Positions 7,559-16,158 of a stretch of DNA of 34,484 bases are shown here, piece by piece. The first letter of the stretch is position 1, and each line of letters begins with the position of its first letter. Source of the DNA: Methanoregula sp. (GTDB lineage Archaea > Halobacteriota > Methanomicrobia > Methanomicrobiales > Methanospirillaceae); assembly GCA_028705545.1 (NCBI GenBank), contig JAQWDG010000002.1, forward strand, positions 4,208-38,691. Reading direction: 5' to 3'. The position numbers were made by a program, and so were the translations under genes. Under the pieces are notes generated by a model that did no database searches, was not told where the DNA came from, and saw only the letters and a program-made list of their open reading frames with translations.

Positions 7559-8762
7559 TCCCGGTCTTCTTTTTCGTCTTCTCGTTCATCGCGTGGACGA
7601 GCCGGGCCTGGATCCCGAAGTACCGGGACACCCCGATTGCATCGCACTGGTCGATGGACGAGCTGTCAAAGGAAACAAGGTCGCCGGAGTAGATCGCCTG
7701 CGGCGAGCTGCGGCCGAGGATCCTGACGCTCCCCTTGTAGAGTTCGAGATCGACTTTCCCGTTCACCCGCTCCTGGGTCGTGTCGATAAAGGCGTTGAGC
7801 GCTGCATACAATGGTTCGTACACAAGGCCCTTATAGGCGAGCTCGGACCACTTGTCGTCTACCATGCGCTTGAACGCAAGTTCGGACCGGGTAAGGACAA
7901 GACCTTCGAGGTCGCGGTGTGCGGCAAGGATCACGGTCGCTGCCGGGTGCTCGTAGTTCTCCCTTGCCTTGAGGCCGAGGATACGGTCCTCGATCATGTC
8001 GTTCCGGCCGATCCCGTGTTTCCCGGCAAGGATGTTGAGCCTGTTGATGAGGTCGATGCCGGAGAGTTTCCTGCCGTTGATGGCGACCGGCACTCCCTTA
8101 ACAAACGTGAGCGTGATCTTCTCCGGCTTTGCCGGGGCCTTCTCGGGCGCGACTGTCCAGAGGTAGATCTCCTCGGGGGGGTGGAAGTCCGGCTCTTCGA
8201 GCCTTCCGCCCTCGATACTTCGGCTCCAGCAGTTCTCGTCCATGCTCCACGGCTTGTCCTTTTTCACCGGTACGGGGATGTTATGGTCTTTCGCGTACCC
8301 GATCTCCCAGTCCCGGGTCAGGTTCTGCTCCCGGATGGGCGCAACGACATCGAATCCCGCAGCGCGGATGATAAAATCAAAGCGGAGCTGGTCGTTTCCC
8401 TTCCCCGTGCATCCGTGGGCAATTGCGGTTGCCTTCTCTTTTCTGGCAATCTTTACAACTTCTTCTGCGATAAGAGGACGGGCAAGCGAGGTCCCCATCG
8501 GGTATCCCTCGTACGAACCGTTCGCCCGGATCGCCGGAAAGATATGGTCTGCAACGAATTTTTCCCGGACATCGACCGTGTAATGCTTGTCAGCAAGCTT
8601 TCTGCCCTTCTTCGTCGCCACATCGATCTCTTCGTCGCGCTGGCCGACGTTGACTGCAACCGTCACGACACGGTCGTAATCGTACCGCTCCTTTAAAAGC
8701 GGGATGCAGATGGAGGTGTCAAGGCCCCCGGAATATGCAAGGATAATCGTTCCTTTTCCCAT
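7551..8762 (-). CDS. argG: Argininosuccinate synthase
   Basis: ArgG condenses citrulline and aspartate with ATP, giving argininosuccinate. The 403-residue protein is full length. The N-terminal PP-loop YSGGLDTS (10-17) binds ATP. The segments ARPLIAEE, AHGCTGKGNDQ (split here from a longer conserved block) and the citrulline/aspartate region WSRSIEGG with LEEPDFHPPE are all present. The ATG at 8762 fits the family N-terminus. It lies on the same strand as carAB but is separated from them by a lipoprotein gene with its own promoter. Confidence 0.97.
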   Translation of the reverse strand: MGKGTIILAYSGGLDTSICIPLLKERYDYDRVVTVAVNVGQRDEEIDVATKKGRKLADKHYTVDVREKFVADHIFPAIRANGSYEGYPMGTSLARPLIAEEVVKIARKEKATAIAHGCTGKGNDQLRFDFIIRAAGFDVVAPIREQNLTRDWEIGYAKDHNIPVPVKKDKPWSMDENCWSRSIEGGRLEEPDFHPPEEIYLWTVAPEKAPAKPEKITLTFVKGVPVAINGRKLSGIDLINRLNILAGKHGIGRNDMIEDRILGLKARENYEHPAATVILAAHRDLEGLVLTRSELAFKRMVDDKWSELAYKGLVYEPLYAALNAFIDTTQERVNGKVDLELYKGSVRILGRSSPQAIYSGDLVSFDSSSIDQCDAIGVSRYFGIQARLVHAMNEKTKKKTGKK

Positions 8763-8829
8763 AATGGATACTTCCGTTGATTAGGAATGGGATGTTTCCC
8801 CATATATGTCAAAGGGTGTTAGTAAAAAA

Positions 8830-8856
8830 CCCCGGGAGAAACCCCGAGAATACAAA
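8830..8856 (-). terminator. Possible terminator of the lipoprotein gene
   Basis: On the minus strand the sequence contains a GGGGTTTCTCCCGGGG segment followed by TTTTTT, about 60-85 bases after the lipoprotein stop. Any hairpin is weak, and the T-tract is the main signal. Confidence 0.3.
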
Positions 8857-8916
8857 ACAAAGAACAAAATTGGGTTGTCCAGAAGGTATCTCCTGGACTC
8901 AAGGTATGGTGCCGCC

Positions 8917-9405
8917 TTAGTTTACAACAATCAATCCGGTTGTGTCCGGCTGGAAGAGCGTACCGAAATTATAGGTCCCCTTCTTGTCGAAGGTTACGTT
9001 ATAGAACCCCTTGTACGGAATGTTTACGGTCTTGATGACAGACTGTGACATAATTCCGATTGGCTGAATACCATGGGGCTTGAGCGGGTCTGCATTGTAG
9101 AAGACAATCTTCGTGCCGACCGGGATATAGATCGTTCCCGTGGGTGTCATCGTGAGGGAGTCCTTAAAGGTGATAATCTTTTCCGGAACCGGGGTTGCTA
9201 CGGTGGTCGGGACAGCGGTTGCAGTTACATTGGGCGTTACGTTCGCGGTTGCAACAGTCGTCGGAACCTCGGTCGGGACAGCGGTTGCAACAGTCGTCGC
9301 GACAGTTGTCTCTGTCGGCGTTGTGGGGGTCGTGGTCTGGGATGTGCATCCCGCGAACAGGATCCCGATAAACAGGACTACAAGAACAACAAGAAATTTC
9401 TTCAT
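8917..9405 (-). CDS. Secreted lipoprotein with cupredoxin-like domain
   Basis: The 162-residue protein begins with a hydrophobic signal peptide ending in a lipobox-like LFAGC (Cys20). A Thr/Val/Pro-rich low-complexity linker to about residue 95 follows, then a ~65-residue beta-rich C-terminal domain. That domain has cupredoxin-like hallmarks: GTKIVFYNADPLKPHGIQ and a final GTYNFGTLFQP. Only one His of a type 1 copper site is visible and the Cys/His/Met cluster near the end is missing, so copper binding is doubtful. It is probably anchored to the outer face of the cell membrane. Function is unknown. A TATA-like box 26 bases upstream of the ATG suggests an independent leaderless transcript. Confidence 0.8.
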   Translation of the reverse strand: MKKFLVVLVVLFIGILFAGCTSQTTTPTTPTETTVATTVATAVPTEVPTTVATANVTPNVTATAVPTTVATPVPEKIITFKDSLTMTPTGTIYIPVGTKIVFYNADPLKPHGIQPIGIMSQSVIKTVNIPYKGFYNVTFDKKGTYNFGTLFQPDTTGLIVVN

Positions 9406-9426
9406 GCATGATTTTTTGCTATCTCG

Positions 9427-9446
9427 CTATTTAAGAGTATTCTCTT
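9427..9446 (-). promoter_or_regulatory. TATA box and adjacent inverted repeat upstream of lipoprotein gene
   Basis: The minus strand carries CTTAAATAG centred at about 9431, 26 bases from the ATG at 9405. Directly upstream, AAGAG-AATA-CTCTT is a short inverted repeat that overlaps the expected BRE/TATA zone and could be an operator. The repeat is short, so chance is possible. Confidence 0.4.
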
Positions 9447-9536
9447 GAAATACGTGTGAACGGCCGGCCCTTGAGTCCTGCCCATCCACAGGGAATCGGC
9501 AATGCTAAAAGAGAGTGCAGTCCTTTCCCGACGGTA

Positions 9537-12500
9537 TTATGCGAGATAGTGACTGATCGGTTCGAGGGTTATCTTTTCGCGCTTGATGGCATCGATCGCA
9601 AGCGCTGCCGCACGCGCCGCCTGGATCGTGGTGATATAGGGGATGCCGAAATCGACTGCCGCACGCATGATCTGGTAGTGGTCCTGTCGGGACTGGCGGT
9701 CCTGCGGGGTATTGATGATGAGCCGGATCTCCCCGTGGTGCATCATGTCGAGCACGTTTGGCGAACCTTCCTGAACTTTCCGCACCAGGTGCGCTTCGAC
9801 TCCGGCATCGTACAGATAATCCACGGTCCCTTCCGTCCCGTAGAGAGTGAGGCCGAGCTCGCGCAGCTTCCGTGCAATCGGGATCACTTCGTCTTTCTGC
9901 TCGATATTGACCGAGATAAAGATATTCCCCTTGAGCGGAAGTTCGTTGTCGGCCGAGATGCAGGCCTTGTAGAATGCGAGGCCAAAGTCGTAATCGATCC
10001 CCATGACCTCGCCGGTACTCTTCATCTCCGGCCCGAGCATCGTATCGACACCGGCAAGTTTTGCAAAGGGCAGGAGCACCTCTTTTACCGCAACGTGCCT
10101 GATGGTTTTTTCCTTAAAGCCCAGGTCGTGCAGTTTCTTTCCAATCATCACCTTTGCCGCGATCTTTGCAATCGGGAGGCCGGTTGCCTTCGAGACAAAC
10201 GGGACCGTACGGCTCGCCCGGGGGTTGGCCTCGATGATATAGACAATGTTGTCCTTTACGGCCATCTGGATGTTGACGAGACCGACAACGCCGAGGCCGA
10301 GCGCGATCTTTTTCGTATATTCACGGACGGTATCTACGATCTCCTTTGAGAGGGACTGGGTGGGGATAACACAGGCAGAGTCTCCCGAGTGGATGCCGGC
10401 CTGCTCGATGTGCTCCATGATCCCGCCGATGAGCACATCTTTACCGTCGCAGACCGCGTCCACGTCCAGTTCTACGGCGTTCCGGAGGTATGAATCGATC
10501 AGCACCGGGTGGTGCTGGCTGACCCGGACCGCCTCTTTCATGTAAGTCTCAAGTTCAGAGGTGTCGTGCACGATCTCCATTGCACGCCCGCCAAGCACGT
10601 AGGATGGGCGGACAAGGACCGGGTAGCCGATCCTCTCGGCCTTCTCCTTTGCCTCGGCCTCGGAATACGCGGAACTGTTCGCGGGGCTCGGGATGTTGAG
10701 TTTCGTGAGCATCACGCTGAACCGGTCGCGATCCTCGGCGATATCCATCGCATCCGGAGTAGTCCCGAGGATCCTTGTTGGAAGGCCCAGGCGCTTCATC
10801 TCCTTTTCAAGGGGGACGGCAAGGTTGACGGCGTTCTGGCCGCCGAACTGGACCATCACTCCGTAATAGGAGTCGGTCCGGAGGATGTTGGTGACATCTT
10901 CGAGCTGCATGGGCTCAAAGAAAAGCCGGTCGGAGGTGTCGAAATCGGTTGAGACCGTCTCGGGGTTGTTGTTGACGATATGGACTTCCACGCCCTCTTC
11001 CCGCAGCGCCTTTACTGCGTGCACCGTGCAGTAGTCGAACTCGATGCCCTGACCGATCCGGATCGGACCTGAACCGAGGATGAGGATCTTCTTTCGGTCG
11101 TCCTTTACGATCTCGCTTGTCGCATCGTGCGTGGAGTAGAAGTAGGGTGTGACCGCCGGGAATTCCGCAGCGCAGGTATCCACCATCTTGTACACCGGGA
11201 TGCCTGCCAGTTCTTCAATCGCCGTTACCTCTTTCCCGCTGATTGCCGCAATCTCGGCGTTGGTAAACCCATATGTCTTTGCGTACCGGATATCGGCATC
11301 GGTCGCGCCGGCCGCGAGGCGTTTTTCCAGGTCGACGATATTTTTGATCTTTTCGAGGAAAAACGGCACAATCGAGGTGAGCTGCGCGATCTCTTCTACC
11401 GTGAAGCCCTGCCGGAACGCATCGAAGAGGCAGTGGAACCGCTCGTCGGTCGGCCGGGAAAGGATCATCCGGATCTCGCTTGGGCTCGTATGGATCCGGA
11501 CATCGGTATCGATCGAACGCTTGGCCTTGACGAAGGCTTCTTCGAGCGTACGCCCGATCGCCATGACCTCCCCGGTGCTTTTCATCGATGTGGTGAGCGT
11601 CCGGTCGGCGCCCTTGAATTTATCAAACGGCCAGCGGGGGACTTTCACGACCACGTAATCGATGGTCGGTTCAAAGGACGCCGCGGTGCAGCCGGTGACT
11701 GAATTTTTGATCTCGTCGAGGTGAAGTCCTACGGCGATCTTTGCTGCCACCCGTGCAATCGGGTACCCGGTCGCTTTCGATGCAAGCGCAGACGAACGCG
11801 AGACACGGGGGTTGACCTCGATGACCCGGTAGTTTCCGTCTTTGAACGCAAACTGGATGTTGCAGCCGCCCTGCACGTCGAGGGCGCGGATGATGTGGAT
11901 GGCGGCGCTCCTCATCATCTGGAACTCGTCATCGCGGAGCGTCAGGATCGGGGCAACGACCACGCTCTCACCCGTGTGGATACCCATGGGGTCCACGTTC
12001 TCCATGCTGCAGACGATGATGCAGGTATCGGTTGCGTCCCGCATCACTTCGAACTCCAGCTCCTTCCAGCCCATCACGCTCTGTTCGATGAGAACCTGGT
12101 GGATACGGGAGCGGGAGAGGCCGAGTTCAACGATCCGGGTCAGCTCCTCGCGGGTCCGGCCGATACCGCCGCCGGCTCCGCCGAGAGTGTAGGCCGGGCG
12201 GACAACCGCCGGCAGGCCGATCTTTTCAATTGCCTCGTCGATCTGGCTTAAGGTGTTGATGACGATGCTCTTTGGGACCGGCTCGCCGATCTCGTTCATG
12301 AGGTCACGGAATTTCTCCCGGTCCTCTCCCTTGTAGATCGCTTCGAGCGGTGTCCCCAGGATCTCGACGCCTTTGAGCGCACCCATCTCGGCGAGCTCTG
12401 CGGTGAGGTTGAGGCCGGTCTGGCCGCCCATACCGGAGAGGATGCCGTCGGGCTTCTCCTTCTCGATGATCTTTGCGATGATCTCCGCCCGGAGCGGCTC

Positions 12501-12698
12501 GATGTAGATCCTCTCCGCCATCTCCGGATCGGTCATGATCGTTGCAGGGTTGGAATTGACCAGCACTACCTCGATCCCCTCTTCACGGAGCGAGCGGCAC
12601 GCCTGCGATCCCGAGAAGTCGAACTCCGCTGCCTGCCCGATCTGGATCGGCCCCGATCCGATGAGGAGGACTTTTTTGATGTCCGTGCGCTTCGGCAT
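9537..12698 (-). CDS. carB: Carbamoyl-phosphate synthase large subunit
   Basis: CarB makes carbamoyl phosphate from bicarbonate, ammonia and two ATP, using ammonia channelled from CarA. The 1053-residue protein has the expected duplicated architecture. An N-terminal half carries KVLLIGSGPIQIGQAAEFD, an ATP-grasp domain and the VIEVNPRVSRSSALASKATGYP block (split). A second half repeats these as ILILGSGPIRIGQGIEFDY and IIEANPRASRTVPFVSKATG (split). The C-terminal allosteric MGS-like domain covers roughly the last 130 residues. Its ATG overlaps the carA stop (TAATG), giving a coupled carA-carB operon. The product supplies both ArgF and pyrimidine synthesis; pyrB is not in this window. Confidence 0.98.
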   Translation of the reverse strand: MPKRTDIKKVLLIGSGPIQIGQAAEFDFSGSQACRSLREEGIEVVLVNSNPATIMTDPEMAERIYIEPLRAEIIAKIIEKEKPDGILSGMGGQTGLNLTAELAEMGALKGVEILGTPLEAIYKGEDREKFRDLMNEIGEPVPKSIVINTLSQIDEAIEKIGLPAVVRPAYTLGGAGGGIGRTREELTRIVELGLSRSRIHQVLIEQSVMGWKELEFEVMRDATDTCIIVCSMENVDPMGIHTGESVVVAPILTLRDDEFQMMRSAAIHIIRALDVQGGCNIQFAFKDGNYRVIEVNPRVSRSSALASKATGYPIARVAAKIAVGLHLDEIKNSVTGCTAASFEPTIDYVVVKVPRWPFDKFKGADRTLTTSMKSTGEVMAIGRTLEEAFVKAKRSIDTDVRIHTSPSEIRMILSRPTDERFHCLFDAFRQGFTVEEIAQLTSIVPFFLEKIKNIVDLEKRLAAGATDADIRYAKTYGFTNAEIAAISGKEVTAIEELAGIPVYKMVDTCAAEFPAVTPYFYSTHDATSEIVKDDRKKILILGSGPIRIGQGIEFDYCTVHAVKALREEGVEVHIVNNNPETVSTDFDTSDRLFFEPMQLEDVTNILRTDSYYGVMVQFGGQNAVNLAVPLEKEMKRLGLPTRILGTTPDAMDIAEDRDRFSVMLTKLNIPSPANSSAYSEAEAKEKAERIGYPVLVRPSYVLGGRAMEIVHDTSELETYMKEAVRVSQHHPVLIDSYLRNAVELDVDAVCDGKDVLIGGIMEHIEQAGIHSGDSACVIPTQSLSKEIVDTVREYTKKIALGLGVVGLVNIQMAVKDNIVYIIEANPRASRTVPFVSKATGLPIAKIAAKVMIGKKLHDLGFKEKTIRHVAVKEVLLPFAKLAGVDTMLGPEMKSTGEVMGIDYDFGLAFYKACISADNELPLKGNIFISVNIEQKDEVIPIARKLRELGLTLYGTEGTVDYLYDAGVEAHLVRKVQEGSPNVLDMMHHGEIRLIINTPQDRQSRQDHYQIMRAAVDFGIPYITTIQAARAAALAIDAIKREKITLEPISHYLA

Positions 12699-13762
12699 TA
12701 TTCCAGCCTCCGGAAGAGTGCGTCAAAGAAATGCGCTTCCGTATCCCGCGGCCCGCCATGCGCTTCGGGATGGAACTGCACGGTCGTGAGCTTTAAGTCC
12801 TCGTTCTCGAATCCTTCCACGGTGCCGTCGTTGACATTTGTGTAGGTGACCTTACAGCCCTCGGGAAGGGAATTCGCATCGACTGCAAACCCGTGGTTCT
12901 GGGTGGTGATGAAGATCCTCCCGTCCTTGTACTTTACCGGCTGGTTTGCCCCGCGGTGGCCGAACTTGAGCTTGTAGGTGTCGCCGCCAAGGGCAAGGGC
13001 CGAGACCTGGTTACCCATGCAGATCCCAAAGACCGGGAGTTCTCCCAGCAGATCCTTTATGCAGCGGATCGCATCCGGCGCCTGCTTGGGGTCGCCCGGG
13101 CCGTTGCTGACAAAAAGCGCGTCCGGCTTGCAGGCCATGACCTGATCGGCCTTTGCATTGTAGGGGAAGACATACAGGTCGCCGTTCCTCTTTGAGAGGC
13201 TCGTGAGCATGTTCTTCTTTATCCCGAGATCGATGACGGCAATCTTCTTCCCGGTGCCGGGGATGTGGTAGGCTTCCTTACAGGAGACTTCAGGGATGGG
13301 GACGATATCGCAGATGGTCGGGCTCTTTTTGGCGAGCGCCACGGCATATGCGCCATCGTCGCTTCCCACGACAAGCGCTGCCCGCATGGTGCCGTGCACC
13401 CGGGCCTTGATGGTCAGCGCGCGGGTGTCCACGCCGGTCATGCCTAAAAGACGTTGTTCTTCAAAAAAGGTTCTGATGGAAGGGAGGTGTTCGGGTTTTT
13501 CACAGATTTCCTTGGTGATGCACCCAAGGGCACATACCCGTGGATTCTGGAAGTTTTGTGGATCGACACCGTAGTTGCCGATCAGGGGAAACGTAAACAT
13601 CAGGATCTGGCCGAAATAACTGGGATCTGTCAAAGATTCCATGTACCCGGTCATCTGGGTGTTAAAGACCAGTTCTCCTGCGCATTCCCCCTCTGCCCCG
13701 AATCCTTCACCTGTTACAAAGTCCCCGTCCTCGAATCCCAGAACCGCCTTCATGGTGTCCAT
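12698..13762 (-). CDS. carA: Carbamoyl-phosphate synthase small subunit (glutaminase)
   Basis: CarA hydrolyses glutamine and passes ammonia to CarB. The 354-residue protein has the N-terminal CPSase small-chain domain (MKAVLGFEDGDFVTGEGFGAEG, split) with the TQMTGYMESLTDPSY block. It also has a C-terminal class I amidotransferase domain with nucleophile Cys in FGICMGNQ and the His/Glu pair in FHPEAHGGP. Two starts are possible, ATG 13762 and ATG 13753. The second matches most family N-termini. A TATA-like GTTAATAAC at 13781-13789 lies close enough for a leaderless start at either. Confidence 0.97.
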   Translation of the reverse strand: MDTMKAVLGFEDGDFVTGEGFGAEGECAGELVFNTQMTGYMESLTDPSYFGQILMFTFPLIGNYGVDPQNFQNPRVCALGCITKEICEKPEHLPSIRTFFEEQRLLGMTGVDTRALTIKARVHGTMRAALVVGSDDGAYAVALAKKSPTICDIVPIPEVSCKEAYHIPGTGKKIAVIDLGIKKNMLTSLSKRNGDLYVFPYNAKADQVMACKPDALFVSNGPGDPKQAPDAIRCIKDLLGELPVFGICMGNQVSALALGGDTYKLKFGHRGANQPVKYKDGRIFITTQNHGFAVDANSLPEGCKVTYTNVNDGTVEGFENEDLKLTTVQFHPEAHGGPRDTEAHFFDALFRRLE

Positions 13763-13797
13763 ATCTTATGTGCCGGGGTAGTTATTAACGCTGATGC

Positions 13798-13821
13798 AAA
13801 CGGCCATAAGGCCGTTTTTTT
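13798..13821 (+). terminator. Perfect hairpin followed by a T-tract upstream of carA
   Basis: AAACGGCC-ATAA-GGCCGTTT is a perfect inverted repeat with eight-base arms, directly followed by more T on the plus strand. It looks like a bacterial intrinsic terminator in plus orientation, yet no plus-strand gene ends here. It lies 36 bases upstream of carA and just upstream of its likely TATA element. It may instead be a regulator-binding site for carA, or stop antisense transcription from the carAB operon. Confidence 0.45.
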
Positions 13822-13925
13822 GTTGTGTGTCCCCATCGGCATTACGCCGAAAAACGACAGGGGATCCATAAAAAAACACGATCCCCGGGAAAAAACTGCG
13901 GACCCGGTCTTCCTTTATCCTTACG

Positions 13926-13934
13926 ATTATATAG
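13926..13934 (+). promoter_or_regulatory. TATA box of the glutaredoxin-FDR operon
   Basis: ATTATATAG is a strong archaeal TATA match. It predicts transcription starting near 13956, just before the AAGGTG Shine-Dalgarno element at 13960-13965 and the ATG at 13972. Confidence 0.55.
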
Positions 13935-13971
13935 TCCCGGCTGCAATTCCCACGTATCAAAAGGTGCTTTG

Positions 13972-14250
13972 ATGCCAACCCATGTGAACGGGAAAGACAA
14001 AGGACAGGTTATGTTGTATGCGCTCTCGACCTGCCAGTGGTGCCATAAGACGAAGGTGCTGCTCGAATCGCTTGGTATTGCGTTCGATTATGAATATGTC
14101 GATCTGCTCGAAGGAAAAGAGCAGGACGATGCCATGGCAAGGATTGAGCGTTGGAACCCGGCCGGATCGTTTCCCACGATCATTATCGGCGACGACCGAG
14201 CCATTATCGGTTTCCACGAGGACGAGATACGGGAGGCGTTTGGTGCATGA
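13972..14250 (+). CDS. Glutaredoxin-like protein
   Basis: This 92-residue thioredoxin-fold protein has the redox motif CQWC (Cys21, Cys24) right after the first beta strand (VMLYALST), as in glutaredoxins. The SFPTIIIGDDRAIIGF segment contains the cis-Pro and glycine-rich turn. The frame is open upstream, but ATG 13972 with AAGGTG six bases before it gives the normal length. Methanogens lack glutathione, so its reductant is probably the FTR-like protein whose ATG overlaps this stop codon (ATGA). The likely role is disulfide reduction in the cytosol using electrons from ferredoxin. Confidence 0.92.
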   Translation: MPTHVNGKDKGQVMLYALSTCQWCHKTKVLLESLGIAFDYEYVDLLEGKEQDDAMARIERWNPAGSFPTIIIGDDRAIIGFHEDEIREAFGA

Positions 14251-14759
14251 TGCCGGGTATCACTGAGGCGGAGATTGATGCGGCGTATTCGGCCTACAAG
14301 ACCGATGCGGAGAAGAACGGCTACCGGCTGAACCCGGATGTGGAGTTTGTCAAAAACCTTATCCGCGGCCTCTTAAAGAACGGGCAGCGCTACGGATACC
14401 GGGCCTGCCCCTGCCGGCTTGCATCAGGAATTAAGGACCAGGACCTCGACATTGTCTGCCCCTGCGATTACCGGGACAGCGATATCGAGGAGCACGGCGC
14501 CTGTTACTGCGCCCTGTACGTGAACGAGGCCATTGCCTCGGGAAAGCAGAAGGTCGCACCCATTCCCGAACGCCGGCCGCCCCGGTCCGAACGTATGAAA
14601 GCCGGTTCGATCAAGGTCGCGTCAGCGACCGAGCGCCCGGTCTTTCCCCTCCCGGTCTGGCGCTGCAAGGTCTGCGGGTATCTCTGCGCACGCGAGCAGC
14701 CGCCGGGGATTTGTCCGATTTGTAAGGCGACGAAGGAGCGGTTTGAGAGGTTTGTGTAA
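14247..14759 (+). CDS. Ferredoxin:disulfide reductase (FTR catalytic-like domain fused to rubredoxin-like domain)
   Basis: Residues ~1-100 match the catalytic subunit of ferredoxin:thioredoxin reductase. They hold three CxC-type pairs, C54/C56, C71/C73 and C86/C88, which supply the [4Fe-4S] cluster and the active-site disulfide. A linker follows, then a rubredoxin-like C-terminal domain with CKVC (140-143) and CPIC (156-159). This fused layout matches the ferredoxin:disulfide reductase described from Methanosarcina. The ATG at 14247 overlaps the glutaredoxin stop and has GGGAGG ten bases upstream; ATG 14250 is an alternative. It probably takes electrons from ferredoxin and reduces the co-encoded glutaredoxin-like partner. 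Confidence 0.9.
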   Translation: MMPGITEAEIDAAYSAYKTDAEKNGYRLNPDVEFVKNLIRGLLKNGQRYGYRACPCRLASGIKDQDLDIVCPCDYRDSDIEEHGACYCALYVNEAIASGKQKVAPIPERRPPRSERMKAGSIKVASATERPVFPLPVWRCKVCGYLCAREQPPGICPICKATKERFERFV

Positions 14760-14868
14760 TTTTTTATTTTGTTATAGGACTGCTTGGGAATGGAACTTGA
14801 AGTACATTGATGCACGGATGAGATTTCAAGTCCAGATCGATACTCTTTGCTTTTGATTTAGAGGGCAA

Positions 14869-16065
14869 TTATTCATTAAACAATTTTGAAAATATTCTTT
14901 GCAATACAATATGTTCAAGAACTTCACGATATGCAGAAGCAGTGTCACATTTTTCAACTAACTTTAAAATATTTGATTTATCTTCTAAAGACTCCCCCAT
15001 TGATTTTATGAGATTTGTATCTATGAAATCTGATGATGCCTCTTGAATTATATTGATATTGCTTAACACCAAGGCTTTGAACTCATTCAAATCAATTTCA
15101 TCATTAATAATTTCCATAATGTTTTCTATCTGTTGTTCTGATGTAAAGAAGTCAGTATATGATTTTTTTAGTTTGCTTTGAAATTTATTTACTGATTCGA
15201 TACTCTCGAATTTTTGGTTTTGATCCTTGTAATTTAATTGTAAGTCTATTACAGGTTTCGAACTTTTTCGTCCTCGTGGAAAAATTAACTCTTTAATGGC
15301 TCTAAATGAGTCAGGATCCTTTCTCAACTCTCTAAAAAATTCCACGTACGTGATATTAGGGTCAATGCAACCCTTTATCCATTCAATAAATTTTGAATAA
15401 TCTACATCATTGGGGTAATGTTTGTTTAGTGCAAACTGAAAGAATGCTTTAAAACTTGTCTCTCTTGAGATTATTTGTTTGATAGTGGTTAAATACAACT
15501 GAATTTTTGAGCTTACCTTTGTTTCCAATCTCGATAAATAAAATTGATACACCCCCAAAAGGATCCCTAACACGGTAATTGCCTGATAAAAATTACTGGT
15601 AAAATGATATACTAAAATATTAAAATGTAAACCGAAGATATTTATTACTAAATAACACAATCCAAACCAACTAATCCAAACGATTAATAAGGGAAATAAT
15701 TCATACGATACATTAAAAAAGAATTGTTTAAAGATTGCAAGAAAAATGTTTTTTAAGGGGAAATTAATTGATTCATTGTTCTTACAGTCTTTGACACATT
15801 TTTCATCATCTTTCTGTTTTTCTGATTTGCTTAGTTTTTTCCGGTTAAATAAGAGCGAAATGAAGTTACTTTTTAATATCAATAATGAAATAATAAAGGC
15901 TGAAATGTAAATTATTGAAATCCAGACATTAAAATTTTCAATTAGCAAATAAAAAATACCTGCTAGAATCAAATTTGCTATTACAAATGAAATTAATTCT
16001 AAAAATTTCAAGTACCTCAGAAAATTTTCTGTAAAATATTTTTTTGAAATTTCCATCCCGCTCAC
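14869..16065 (-). CDS. A/T-rich orphan multi-pass membrane protein
   Basis: I do not recognise this ~395-398-residue protein. About four or five membrane helices occupy the first half: two at roughly residues 24-66, then several between ~115 and 190. They are interrupted by a charged Lys/Asp-rich cytosolic loop near 75-100 containing two Cys. The second half is a soluble, mostly helical domain rich in Lys, Asn, Ile and Glu. Base composition and AAA/ATT codon use differ sharply from every other gene in the window, a sign of recent transfer. ATG 16056 is an alternative to the GTG at 16065. A TATA-like AAATTTTATC sits about 30-40 bases upstream. It stands alone between a convergent operon and a noncoding, partly decayed region. 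Roles in defence or cell-surface stress are possible but unsupported. Confidence 0.8.
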   Translation of the reverse strand: MSGMEISKKYFTENFLRYLKFLELISFVIANLILAGIFYLLIENFNVWISIIYISAFIISLLILKSNFISLLFNRKKLSKSEKQKDDEKCVKDCKNNESINFPLKNIFLAIFKQFFFNVSYELFPLLIVWISWFGLCYLVINIFGLHFNILVYHFTSNFYQAITVLGILLGVYQFYLSRLETKVSSKIQLYLTTIKQIISRETSFKAFFQFALNKHYPNDVDYSKFIEWIKGCIDPNITYVEFFRELRKDPDSFRAIKELIFPRGRKSSKPVIDLQLNYKDQNQKFESIESVNKFQSKLKKSYTDFFTSEQQIENIMEIINDEIDLNEFKALVLSNINIIQEASSDFIDTNLIKSMGESLEDKSNILKLVEKCDTASAYREVLEHIVLQRIFSKLFNE

Positions 16066-16158
16066 TAATTATGCATTTCTATGCGAGATGATAAAATTTA
16101 CTTTGATCCTTATACCCCTTGGTTTATTTTAATGGAATCTAGGATTTTTCCGGATTAG

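Noticed and set aside
8806..9048. 80-codon plus-strand frame opposite the lipoprotein
   Set aside because: It is mostly antisense to the lipoprotein domain and has no features of its own.
9456..10349. Long plus-strand frame opposite carB
   Set aside because: It is the antisense shadow of the well-conserved carB coding sequence and shows no family features.
13825..14250. Longer start for the glutaredoxin-like protein
   Set aside because: The extra N-terminus crosses the TATA box and is Arg/Pro/Cys-rich without family similarity; ATG 13972 has a proper ribosome site.
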